A stretch of 20,343 bases of DNA from Botryllus schlosseri (Eukaryota > Chordata > Ascidiacea > Stolidobranchia > Styelidae). Made by a program: the position numbers and the translations under genes. This document shows, one piece after another, positions 1 to 12,100 of this stretch (positions within the stretch are counted from its first letter, which is position 1; each line of letters opens with the position of its first letter). The stretch covers positions 1 to 20,343 of the forward strand of contig ATSW01062238.1 in assembly GCA_000444245.1 (NCBI GenBank), read 5' to 3'. The notes beneath the pieces were generated by a model. That model saw nothing but the letters and a program-made list of their open reading frames with translations. It was not told the origin of the DNA and did not search any database.

Positions 1-47
1 TCTATTAAGCATCGGGATGTGTTTACTATAATTTTGTTTTGACGCAC

Positions 48-145
48 CTGGCGATTGTTTCTTGTGGTCGTTTCGCGAGTCGGAAACACTGCACCCGGTA
101 TCATTCCCCTTTCCCAAGAATTTGTGCGGATCTTTCTTTGCAAAT
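48..145 (-). CDS. Semaphorin exon 14: last PSI cysteine, gene continues beyond the window
   Basis: One base, 32 codons (562-593), one base. Acceptor AACATATTTTTAG, donor CCAG|GTGCGT. It reads FAKKDPHKFLGKGNDTGC, then SVSDSRNDHKKQSP. C579 falls where semaphorin PSI domains have their final cysteine, about two dozen residues after C555. The tail is hydrophilic and Lys/Asp/Ser-rich. There is no stop codon, so an Ig domain, a transmembrane segment or a secreted tail must lie further left. Confidence 0.86.
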
Positions 146-3100
146 CTAAAAATATGTTTTGAAAACTTCACAACCCAACCGTGGCGGCCGATATCTGTCA
201 CGAATCTTCGAGTATGTCGTACAGCTAAAGGAGGTTCGTTTCATCGCAGGGAATGAAGCGACCTTCGTTTACGGTCATGAATGTGTGCGAGTTTCATTGC
301 GGTCGCGCGCACTGGCACTTATGTTCGCAGTGTGACAACTACGAAACCGCATATACTACATCAATTGACCTAAAATTGCTACAGCCTGCACGGTGTGACG
401 TCAAGTGACTGTGCACTGTGACGACAATATAGTATACTAACTGCATTAGTAGCAGTTCCCGCCGTATTTGCATTCAAGCTCGCCGAATCGCGTACCAGTA
501 AGAAACTATTTTTGTATGACCAATAATCACCTATAACTATAGGTAATCAATACGCATTAACAAACAATGCGTTTAATCACGCATGCATCTCGCTAATATA
601 AGTTATTTCCCATCAAAATTCAAAGATGAGATCAGCAAAATTGATGGTATTTTTGATCTCAGTTAAAATGAAAGTTATTTTGTTGTATATTTATTGGTAC
701 TATCGCGTGGCGAAATTCATCTGATAAACTCGATATTGCTCTACTGAGTATTATATATCAAACAGTAGCGCTTTGTACGGTATTTCGCGCTTTTTCTCAC
801 ACGATATTTGATGATGAAGATTATACTTTACTGGTCGAAGTTATCTATAAAAACATATCTCATCTATATACATATAAAGTAGAAGCTCACGTGAAGTCAA
901 CTTCTTTGCATGCAATGTCAAGATCGTCCCACTCGCAGTACGGGTCGTTAGCGAGTTTGCATTCTCCACACGTCGTATATTGTTCGCACCCGGCGATTTT
1001 GATCTGCTCAACGGACGAGCTTGTTCCAAAGTAGATAAACCCATTATCGCCTTTCTTCACCGTCAAAATCTTGTGCTTTGTGTCAGATTCCTAGACAGAT
1101 TTAAATAATTGTAAGACCATGCCAGTGTAAGGATACACGAATTAAAAATGTCGCCACATACGTTGTAAAGTTGTCGCTGCGGTATCTCCCAATGTAACGA
1201 CCGATTTTCCACCGAAAACACAATCCTCTTAATAAGACCGACATCTGAAATACAATCGTGAGAGGATTAGGATAATTTAGATAGGCAGTGTCACGCCTAA
1301 TGCTTGGTAATCATTGCCAGTCAAGGACGTATGTAAATTGATGTACTCGCTGCGCACAAATACACCAACAATTAAGCTTTACGTTGCACCACAGAGACGC
1401 AAGTATGCTTTTTTCGTGTGATATTCACGGGGTTTCGACTATACATTGGTCCTTCTACACCAGCAGGCCGATATTCTGTATTTTTGATTCCGTATTTACC
1501 GACTTGCTCGGCCCACTTCTAGGCTTTTATACGACACGGATCACGTGGTGAGAAGTAGCCTAGATGAACCTCCAACAACCAATTGGTGCTGCAGCTGTGG
1601 ATCATACCACGGCGCTATCTCGCTACTGATATGCAAGTATATTGTCTGTCATTTTGCACGTGTTGCGGTAATAATGTAGTCACGCGTAGGCCGTAAAATG
1701 GCGCGACCAGAATAGGCATCCGCACGTGATTATGCATGAACTTGCCAGCGGCAAGCAAGTGATACATTTGTTTGTTGAAAGTGTGGTTTATGATATGATT
1801 ATATCTCGCGGTAGTTATTCAGGATATGTTCCGCGAGCATTGGCAGTCAAGTCTCAATGCTTAGTTGATAATTGATGGTAAGTTGAGTTGGGTATACCGC
1901 AGATGGATGCATTACATTCACACAGCTGCTGATCCGAAGTTGACATAATTAGCCACCACCTGATGGTAAAGTGTATAGTGCTTGCTGTGTTCGCGCGGAT
2001 AGCCACTCAGATTGAGTCGTGGTGCGCTGGTACTGCATCCAAAAAGCCGCATTGCACAAGTCACGAATTGGAATAGAAAGTGTAGGCAGATTTGCATGTT
2101 TATGGAACGCATAAGCCGCAATGTCATTAATTCAAAACTGACAAACGTAAATAGCCGGCGATTGTTTCTAGAATACAATACATTTTACGTATTGGATTTC
2201 GCATACCATTAAGTCTGCACGCGACATACAAGCGATATTCCAAATTTCGCGTGCGCAAATTGATAAGTCCATTGTCGTCATATTATGGTGGACCATGCAA
2301 GTGGATATCCATCGTTCGAGGAAAATAGAAATCAAATAAGATAAAAACGTATCCATAGGAATTTGACGCTATATCACGATTGCACTTAGAACCGTCTTAG
2401 CACGTGTTGCATATACTTGACATTTAACAGCCAACAGTAAAGACAATAGCATTGTTGGAAGTACAGGAATTTTCACTAGAATTTCTAAACCCTCCGAATT
2501 TTTTAATGTTATCGCAGCCCCTGCGGCGCATGATAAACAGATAGAATAACTGGATTTTTCTCTAACCGCTAAATTCAATCCCATTTACGTTATTCATAAG
2601 TTTGTTTAGAGGCGTATTATGTATCAATGCATGACGCGCCATGTAACCTACCAGCAAGCTATTGTTGGTCTTTTCCCGTTAGTGATTAATGCAGAATATT
2701 ACAACACTATATTCCGGGAGCATTTCGGAAAAATTGAAAAAAAATCGGGCGAGTTCACCAGCAGCATGAATTCTGCGACAGATAAATCAGTACACGAATA
2801 GCAATAAGTTGGATTGTGATCAATCCAGTAATATAAACTATGTTTAGGATTCATGTTGGTCGATAAATCGAAAGGAATGGTCTTTCATTATTTCAACAGA
2901 TATGTTCCTGTCATTTATATAAGACCGCCCAAATCACCAGAATATCTCCTATCACCGCTATCCTATCGAGGCAACCTTCTAACTTATATACAGGACATTT
3001 GCGGCTACACAAAATAAATAAGTCGTGCCAACGTCATCTCGTAACGTATTGAAAGACATTTTTCATCTCTAGATCCCACTTGAGCCAATGTCATTTTAAA

Positions 3101-6100
3101 CCTACTGTGGGTCGAGCAGCGTGAAGCCGGCGTCACCTAGTTTTGTCTGCGGGTGACGGATAGCTCGTCGTAATGGCGAACTTGCGTTTAGGGTCAGGAA
3201 TGCGATGCACCTGACATCAGCGGGAATTCATATCTACAATCCCAACCAATACAACATGGTTATTAACTCCATATTTTGGGCGAACAAAAAACAAGATATC
3301 GTGATTGCGCGGACAGATTTACGGCGCGCCAGATTCCCGGGCACAAAGCCCGAATTGGCATTAAAAATGATGCTGTCTGTCGAGAAGTACAGTGCCAATT
3401 ACTGTTGACTCAGCTACGTCACACACATAAAAGATATTTAAATCTGGGAAGACCTACGTCAGGAATCTTTATGTTCACCTCGCAGGTGTCAAAATTCTAC
3501 TTTACTGTACGAAAGATTGGTGCGTAGCACCTCTCACTACGATAATCACCTGTGATATAATGTACTACATCATAGTCCTTTTCGAAGACTTCACTTGAAG
3601 GCCCAGAGAAGATTTCCTTTCTCTTAATGCGGTCGACTATGATGTAAGAATACGCGACGCCGGAATCTTGATAAATCGCGAATCCGTCTTTGGGTTTGAT
3701 CATCCCGAATTTCAGCGGATGCTCGTTGCCGTAGATAGCTCTGTAGATGCGAAATCAATACAAAATTAAAAACCACTGTTTTGCCGTAACTATATAAGTG
3801 CTGTGTAAAGCCTTGTCAAGATATGTACCTCTGTTTCGAAAACTGGCTGGTGTCTCCCTCGCAGGACCCGGGAGCGGGATAATCGGGATCTGAGTACCAC
3901 GAAAACAAAGGCGAAGCGGAATCCTGGTTCGTGCTAGGCTTATTCCAATATTTGTAGGTGTCCATGTGCTGTCTGATGTCTCGCATGGAGTAAACGCAAG
4001 TAGCTGTCGCGTGATACGCTCCCCTGTGATGGAACAATGCATAAATGTGTCATCGCGTCCGTTGCTTGCTGGCAAATCGACTTTGATAATTAACTAGTGC
4101 GCAACGAGTATAGAAAATGAGTAGCTATACATTCTAATCTAATTCGAAACAGCTGAGTTGTCCAATACATTGAAATCAACTCCGTGCATCAAGCGAAAGA
4201 ATCTTACTTTGGAGTGCCGAAAATTGCGTACACGGTCGGGTTGTCAGGCTGCTCTAGGTTGGGAATCACATAGCTGCTCTCTAAAAATCACAGCACGCAT
4301 TGCAATCGCAGTTGTTCCCGGTAACAGGCGTAAAATCTCACCGATCTCGTCGTAAAAAAACGACATAGCCCGAGACTTGCCGGGATGCTGAATCGAAACC
4401 GGACATGCGATCCGCATTTTTGAGAAGGTGGCTAGTTGCCTGTTTTGAGAAAGCCATGTCAAGCCGCCGCGGTCGTTCTATAGACGTAAGTAAATACGAA
4501 ACGTGAGTGTACTGCAAATCAGAGATTGATGCGCTCTAGAGATCAGTCCTTGTGATGTAAATATATCACTTCGGCGTAATCCGGTTAAACCGCTTCTCAT
4601 ATCAATTTTATGGGCCTACTACTCTTCCGGAATAGCCCGGAAGATTAAATCCGGACGATATAACTATAGAAACGAAATCTATAAGTTCTATCTGTAGGGA
4701 CATACCGCGCATAAAGTGGCCATTCTTGAGTAAACCAGGTTGACTGAGTAGTCGCTATCTTGAGTGAGAATTTCCAGAGGAATTTCCTCGGCGTTTTCCT
4801 TGAATAGCACGACGATCTTTTCCTGATCGGAATCCAGCCCAGGAACCGTAAACATGCTCACGAATCTGGCGTCTAAACACACGACACAAATCTATGAATG
4901 GCGGGTATTGAAAGCGATTTTTGTTCGTCGTCAAAATATGATAAATTCGGGTCGCGATGCCTAACGAGGGATGACTTTTTATTGAGGAATGCTAATAAGG
5001 AAATAAAAGTATTTTGCCCTGAAATATTATCTAAAAGTAAGGAAAACAGAGGTTATATCAGGCTTCAACATTCCACGAATCGTGTGATAGTATATCTGTA
5101 AAAATGAAGCAGATTGGTTCTGGTATATGTGATATACTTTTTAGGAGTATAGTCCTAGTTTATGTCAACGTATATGTTACAAAAGTGTGCCCACAGTATG
5201 CGCGTATCACTTCCAAAATAAATGTCGCTATTTCCATATTGATAGCGAGATGTTTAGGCAAATCGTGAGGCAAGGTTAACGCACTACACATCGATCTTGA
5301 AGGAGAAATACCTTCTCTTTAACCGACTGAATAAGCTCCGCGCGTGGAATGTAATAGCTTATTTGATAATCGGCCTTCTCGTGTTTTTATATGTTTGTGT
5401 GCTTTCGAAACAACCGTCTGCTTTCAATCTATGCGCCGTGTTTTTCACAACAACTACAAACGTGAACAAATTTGGCATACCTAAACACAAAAGAGATTTC
5501 GCCAAATATTCCTAGAACACAACTGATACTATAAGAAAGGAATCACGGGATATCTGCAGTCAATGTAATTCCTCTTTTTCGTGTGTTAGCTGCAACCGAT
5601 AAAAAATAATCGGTGAGGATGATGGGTGAAACGGAATTGTAATTACCGAAAATTCTAAAATTAGCAATTTTCGAACATTGATTCAGCCAACTTTCTACTC
5701 GTATGGAAGGAGTGTTGCTCAATCAAACCTGCAATAAACCGATCCTTTCATAATCATAATATATGAAAGTATTTGCCCCAAGGGTCCTGCTCCTGCACCA
5801 AATGTATGATGTGGTATGAGTTAAATATTTTAGACATCGGATGACATTCGCAAATACGAAACGAGCCTATATTTGATGGATGGATTTCAACAAATTGAAT
5901 AAGATGAACAGCTGATATACTACGCCAGGCTATACTAAGTCATTCACGGTGCTTTGGGAGCAAATCTTGGTATTGTGTCGATTGAGTGCTATGATGACTG
6001 TGAATTAGCATTATAGGCTCGGTCCACAGAATTATATAATCGTAATACATGAATCAGATTTAATGATTCGAAAATAAGATACCTATATGATATCTTACCG

Positions 6101-9100
6101 TGATACATAATCGGTATAAAATAGTCCTCTCCTTAACAGTCATCGATCGCATCCGAAATTGCGTAACTTTCAATAAGTAATCGACAAGTCAATTTTGGTT
6201 TACCAGAAACCAATCCTATGCGTAATGGGTTTCCTAACTTTGCTTCAACGCCCCGCTCTTACACATAAGTTAAAGAAGTATAAACGTTTCGATAATGTAC
6301 TACGTCACACCGGCGGAAAAAGAGCGGTAAAGCTTTTGATCACCGACCTTTTATTGCTAATCAACTGTAATATCGTTTTAACTACAAGAGCGCATGAGCA
6401 CGGAACGCAGTAGAGCTTACGTACCGCTCAGACGAAAGTTGTCAAATTCGTCGGTGGCCAGCGCGCCGTCGGCACGGTCGGCGGGCGATTTCCGGATGAT
6501 TCCGTTCTTGTTTCGAGAATTGGGATTGTTAGCAGTGAACAAAGATCCACCTAAAAACAACGGAGTTAGCTAAATTCAAACAGCTCCGTCATGAAATAAA
6601 ACGGATGCAAGCAGTTTTAGTCATAACAATATTTATGAGCTTGACCGCGCGCCGATAACAATTAATTGCAATTGAAATTTCGCGTATCTGCGCTCGCATC
6701 TCGCAAACATGATAATGCGCCAGAAAACAGAGTGATTTGTTGTATATTATGGCAATAGGGAATGAAACGCTTAATTTATACGGGAATAACTTTACATAAC
6801 ATACGTGAACGTTTAACCTCTATTAATACAAACTTGATTTGATCTCGATTACCTATTAATTTATCATTAACTAGAAGATATAAAGAATCCAGATTTACGA
6901 AGCAAAACACCGCTGTACGTATACCAATGATTTCGATAGATTTTGAGTTAGCTGGAATACAATGTCCGTGTGAGTCGTATACGATGATATATATCACCAG
7001 ACGTTAAACTTTTACAAGTGTATTCTGGACATTCAGTCGTGATTTTTCAAGTCTCAAACTGAGTGCAATCAATTCCATTCGCTTCACTGCACTTCAATAT
7101 GAATTGGAACAAAAAAGCCAACATCCCATCTTCCGCACGTTTTTTGAACTTTGCCGCAATCGCACTTGCACAAAAGGCGTATTGCTCAAGTGCCACTTGA
7201 GCTTCACTCACGCGTTCACAGAGATTTTGCGTTCGAGTGGACTTCACGCCGCCTACGGATGTTGGCATAATCAAAGATACAAAGCGAAGTGTTAAGTATG
7301 TAAATGTGATATCAATCTTCCTGTGTAAATAAAACTGTTTTTCGTCGCGTATACCTCAAGTTTACTGCGTGTGGTATGTCAACAGTTTGTAATCTCTTCT
7401 GTTCGACGTTATCTTATTAATGCTATAATATTTAGGGGGAACAGCATTCGTTTCCTATCCAATGGGTGTCTTGCGCTGTGTGTGTCTGATGTATGACAGA
7501 TGGGTTCCAGAAAACGGAAGAAAAATGAAGTCCCAACGCGTGTGAAGTTGTGAATATATTTCTGAGAAGGATTATCACCATGGGAAGGCTGCTTGGCTTT
7601 GTTTTAATACGCCAAACGTTGTTAATTCTTCAAGTCGCTTTATTAGAAGTCTGTGTTAAGTGACTCGCTCCGGACTTACAGTGCGTGGGAAAACGGACTG
7701 GAGATTAACAGTAAACCAAACTGATAACAGTGTGGTTAATTGCACGCGATACGGAGACGTAATATATACGAAAGCCGGAGGGAAGGTTTTAGGTGTGTGG
7801 TGTATGTATGTTTTAAACTCCCACAAAAGCAATACATATTAATCGCATGGAATTCCGTGGGCTTTCCAATGTCACACCATGGCCTACTAAAAACTATTTT
7901 TAGTAGGCCATGGTCACACATAATTCAAGAATTCAAGTTTTCTTGTCCTTTTTGTGATGCAGGGCTGTGCCATGTCACAAACAACAAAATCTATAGCCGT
8001 GGGTGCTGGCGTTACAACTTTCTCGTAACCAGTAATTAAACAGGTATCACAGATAACATCGCAAAACAACAGTTGGTATGCCTACCTTGAAACACAAGTA
8101 ACAAGTGATTGAATAAAATGCATAGGCAACTCATGTGTCCAAGATGACAGTGAGGAAATTTTGCTAGACTTTACATGCGGGATTTTTGCTTGAATATCAC
8201 GAAATCGTGACAAATAAAACAGTAAATTTAGTTCGCAACAGAACAGACAGTCACTTCCAAATGACAAATGCACGGCATGTGCTCGTGTGCAAAGATTATA
8301 TTCTGCGAACTAAATACATATTTAGACGTGACCGGCCCGATTATGTCATCACAAAACGTGGCCAGTAAGTCACGCGTAAAGTGGCTACACATTATGAGCA
8401 CGCAATGAATGCAGAATGAGAAACCAACCAATGCTTTCAAGTTAAAACTAGTTTCAGTAAATACTGCATAAACATTTAAATCAAAAGTACACGGATATGC
8501 AGAAACAAAGCAGTCAAGGAATCTGTCACAGGAGATGCTTCCTTACTCAGTGTAATCATACCGTGACTGCCATAGGATATCATACAAAATACAACATGTC
8601 ATCGGAAGTGGTGCAATAATACGCCTAAAGTGGATTGAACTTTGCGAAAGGGCGTTAGGATTCATGCAGATAAGTCAGCTCATCAGTAGGTAATCTACTT
8701 GACTCAATGCAGGCGCGTGCAACGGTTAAGAAAAGTTTACGTTCGTTTGATGTCACGTGCCGTGAATAGCGTAGCACGTTAGGCCAAGCCTAAATAAAAC
8801 TCCATCAAAGCGCAAATTCCCGACTAAGACTGGGTAATAGCGGATGGAATGCATCCCTTAGTAACTACAACAAGTAATGAGCACAGGAATAGCAATCTTA
8901 TCTCGCATCTGTGCAGTGTCCATAAAAAAACGATGACTTGAAGATTCCGAGGTTATTGTCGGTTACAATTTGGTATAGGCGGCACAAAACAGCTAACCAT
9001 GAATGAGACATAAAAATTGTTGAATTACAATCACCTCGTTGTGACGAAAGAACAAAATTTCGGTGCGTTTTTAATGCCCCTGGGTGTCTTCACAGCGGCG

Positions 9101-12100
9101 AGAGTAAAGATGTGGCAGACTAATCCAAATTTAAAATCTGATAGCTAGATCAATTTATATCCGACAACACGATATTAGCCAAATCTTCCGAAAAGATGGA
9201 TCTGTCACACGTTAACAATAGAACTGTAACTCTTATCGAACACGGCTCATACACAGGGCAAGAGAAGTGTAATTCAAGAAGAATTCAAATAAACGCGGTA
9301 GATATATTGGCTGTCGCGCTACATGATCAGGATCACGTACTTGAAACTGTGATTCCCTGTAAAAAAAATGGGCCGTACAAAGACGAAGTACAAAGATGAT
9401 ACTACCTCGAGTGCGGTGGCGGATATTGAAATGCGGACAATGCGACAAAAATGCTTATTATGTGTCATTCGATACATTGCGTATCGGGTAACATTCTACC
9501 TGAATTTGAGATTTGAATGCATTTCGTCGAGTGACACATACTTGGGAAATGTAACACGAATTATTGAACAAGTTTTGAGCATGCAAAGCTGGGAAACATT
9601 ACATAATAGAAATGATAGCGGTTGCATAAGGTATGATTATTTTCATCCGGCCAAGATAAGAATATTTTTGTCTGACATTCGTCAGGGGTAATCGTCACCT
9701 CACCAGATAGTAGAACATTGGAAAGAATACAGTTGAAGGTATTGCGTGCCAGCGCCAGTGTGGACATACCTGTCATTGTCGATACAGTTTTCGAAAAAGG
9801 GTCTCCGGGAGATTTTGATTCACCCCTTATATCTGATCCTTCTTGCGTGAAAGTCTGTCAAAATAGAATGTATAACGCTGAATGGTTGACAGCGATACGA
9901 TGTCGCCTTCGCGTAAGGATCGTGATCGTAGCACAAGAAAAATTCTAAATTAATCCTCACGATTCCAGATTGATACATTCTATTTGCCAGATTAAGGTGC
10001 AACTATGAACAATACACCAAAGACAAATCTCCGACTTATGACACATTTGGGGCGTACTGTGAGTAATTCCGCGCGCGTAAAAGCCGGTTGGGCACGTTGA
10101 GGAAATTAACCAGACGAATAAAGCATCGAATAAGGAACGTTTCTCTGATTTCATTGCCGGCGAATACTTGATCCACGCAGACCGTTAGTCATGCACTATC
10201 GTCTAAGCTCTAAGTAAACTTGGACGGAGAAAACTGGCTGGCCTTGAGGAGACACGAACCCTACAGAGTCATCCACTGTCGCGATATGACACTGATATCC
10301 ATATGACGCACGTATACTGGCATTGTGTGGTCGCAAATTAATTATTCGATTCCTTTTGCTAAACGAGGACTTGCGGGTTTCAAACACGTTAATACTATAC
10401 CGGTAATGTAAAGGTAGATGCGTATAGTGAATTACTATACATCTCAATGATTCTAGTATATATCTGGCGCCAGTAAAATCACCGTCTTAAGTAGAACAGT
10501 ACGCAAGTATATGTAGCACGAATGCGTGTATTGTTGCAAGTGAACCACCGTTAACGATGCATCAATAGTCTCATAAAATACGTTTGATTTGAAAAATCAG
10601 CGGTACCGGTCGCTTAGACTGACCTCATTCGTTGCTATGACAAACCGCCTTTAAATAGTTACAGAAATTTTCCACCCCATAGTATTTCGAAACCATGTAG
10701 ATATGCGGATCAGAAGTCCGTTCTATGATAAGATATTGCCGTCATAATTCACCTTCTTGTTGACGTATATGCAGCGCGGTTGCCTAGCGTTTGTCCCACA
10801 CGCGTAAAGGTGAGTGTCATTGACGGAGTGCAATATATGTATGACATTCGTGCAGAGTTCCTGTAACGATGTGCTGCGGTCAGACTAACTGATTGGAGCG
10901 AAAATGTTATATATACCTACCGGGTTTGGCTCGAAAGCAACGCAAAGGTCGTGTCGCTTAGGATCTGGACGCCATTCCATCTAAAAACATAACACTATTA
11001 TTTGCATTCATGTATGCATGATGCGTACAATGGTGAAGATCGTATGAAGTGCAAATATCCTGGGGGTTATGCCTTGGAAGTTAGACGTTTTGTTTACAAC
11101 GATTGTCCAAAATGACATATAGGCATGACTTTCCTTGAATTTCTTTGGCAATGACGTGCATATGTCGGATGTCAACACTGTTACTAGTAAATAAAACCTC
11201 CTGGGACTATAGAGTGCTATTAATGAAGGTGGTGATGATTACGATGAAGATTCTTGACGTTAATCAAATGTCACATAACTTCCAGTTTCCAACGGAAGGT
11301 ATGAATTTCATCACTCACAAGCGTTGACATTTCTATTGTTGTAATCTAAAATAATTTAGGAATATGTTATCCCTTTAGGCCGTTATATAACTATATAATT
11401 CAGTCACGTGGGAATGCCTGTATAGCGTGAATGGACATCGGTAATTTTACGGCTTGTTCCAAGTTCTGCGATCGATGTTTGCATAATTACTCAGGAGAAT
11501 CGCGATGCCATGATATTACTATGATAATATGACTTCTCATCCACACGGGCGGTTCATAAAAACCTTGGAATTCATGTCTAATGTCCACATCCGCAAATCA
11601 CCAGGGATCTAACACTCCAAAGTGACGCTGTACTATAGATTGTCTGGTTTGGATGTGTCAGCGTTCTCGCAAAGTCCGATTATTATTGAGAATACCCACT
11701 CAATATACATGGTACCCGATACATTTATTATGTTTCACAGTGTGATTTGACATCTCACGATACTCCGGTCATTTTTCATCGTCGTATTACATCAAATCTA
11801 CGAGTATCCAAACAATGCCACATCCTATTCAGTTGACAAGCGTTAAGATTGCGTTTGTGGTGTGCTCAAACAGTGAAAAAAATTGCCACACCCGCTGTTT
11901 TATTACTTGTAGCAATAGGTTCAAATCGAACATGAATACGGTTTTCTCAACTACTGCATGTGCTACCGACATATTGAAAGCATTGCTGACTGCCGTAAGT
12001 AACGGTCTATGTAATATACACTTCATATCAGAAGCCATTAAAAAGTGATGACAGTAATTTATTCAATGAACACTGCGATGTTGCACACCCCGTTCTGATG

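Noticed and set aside
5297-5515. Plus-strand 72-codon frame with a transmembrane-like segment
   Set aside because: It opens with TTG and has no ATG before the hydrophobic run. AT-rich DNA easily yields such runs.
9341-9356. Possible 16-nt microexon in intron 5, with a strong acceptor (T-run then ACAG) and a GTACGT donor on the minus strand
   Set aside because: Sixteen bases would break the frame between exons 5 and 6, which join perfectly without it. Reading on past that donor meets a stop quickly.
9250-9356. Minus-strand frame after the same acceptor reading FQVRDPDHVAR, resembling the semaphorin FxxxDxxIxR motif
   Set aside because: It needs the wrong phase after exon 5, and exon 6 at 6550-6425 supplies the corresponding block with correct phases on both sides.
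9368-9691. Plus-strand ATG frame of 107 codons in intron 5
   Set aside because: No recognisable motif. A frame of this length is expected about once or twice by chance in 20 kb of six-frame AT-rich DNA.
9580-9700. Minus-strand frame reading SWPDENNHTLC, like the semaphorin WPxxxxxxxC motif
   Set aside because: It lies downstream of exon 5, out of domain order. Exon 3 already provides the Trp and Cys with correct splice sites.
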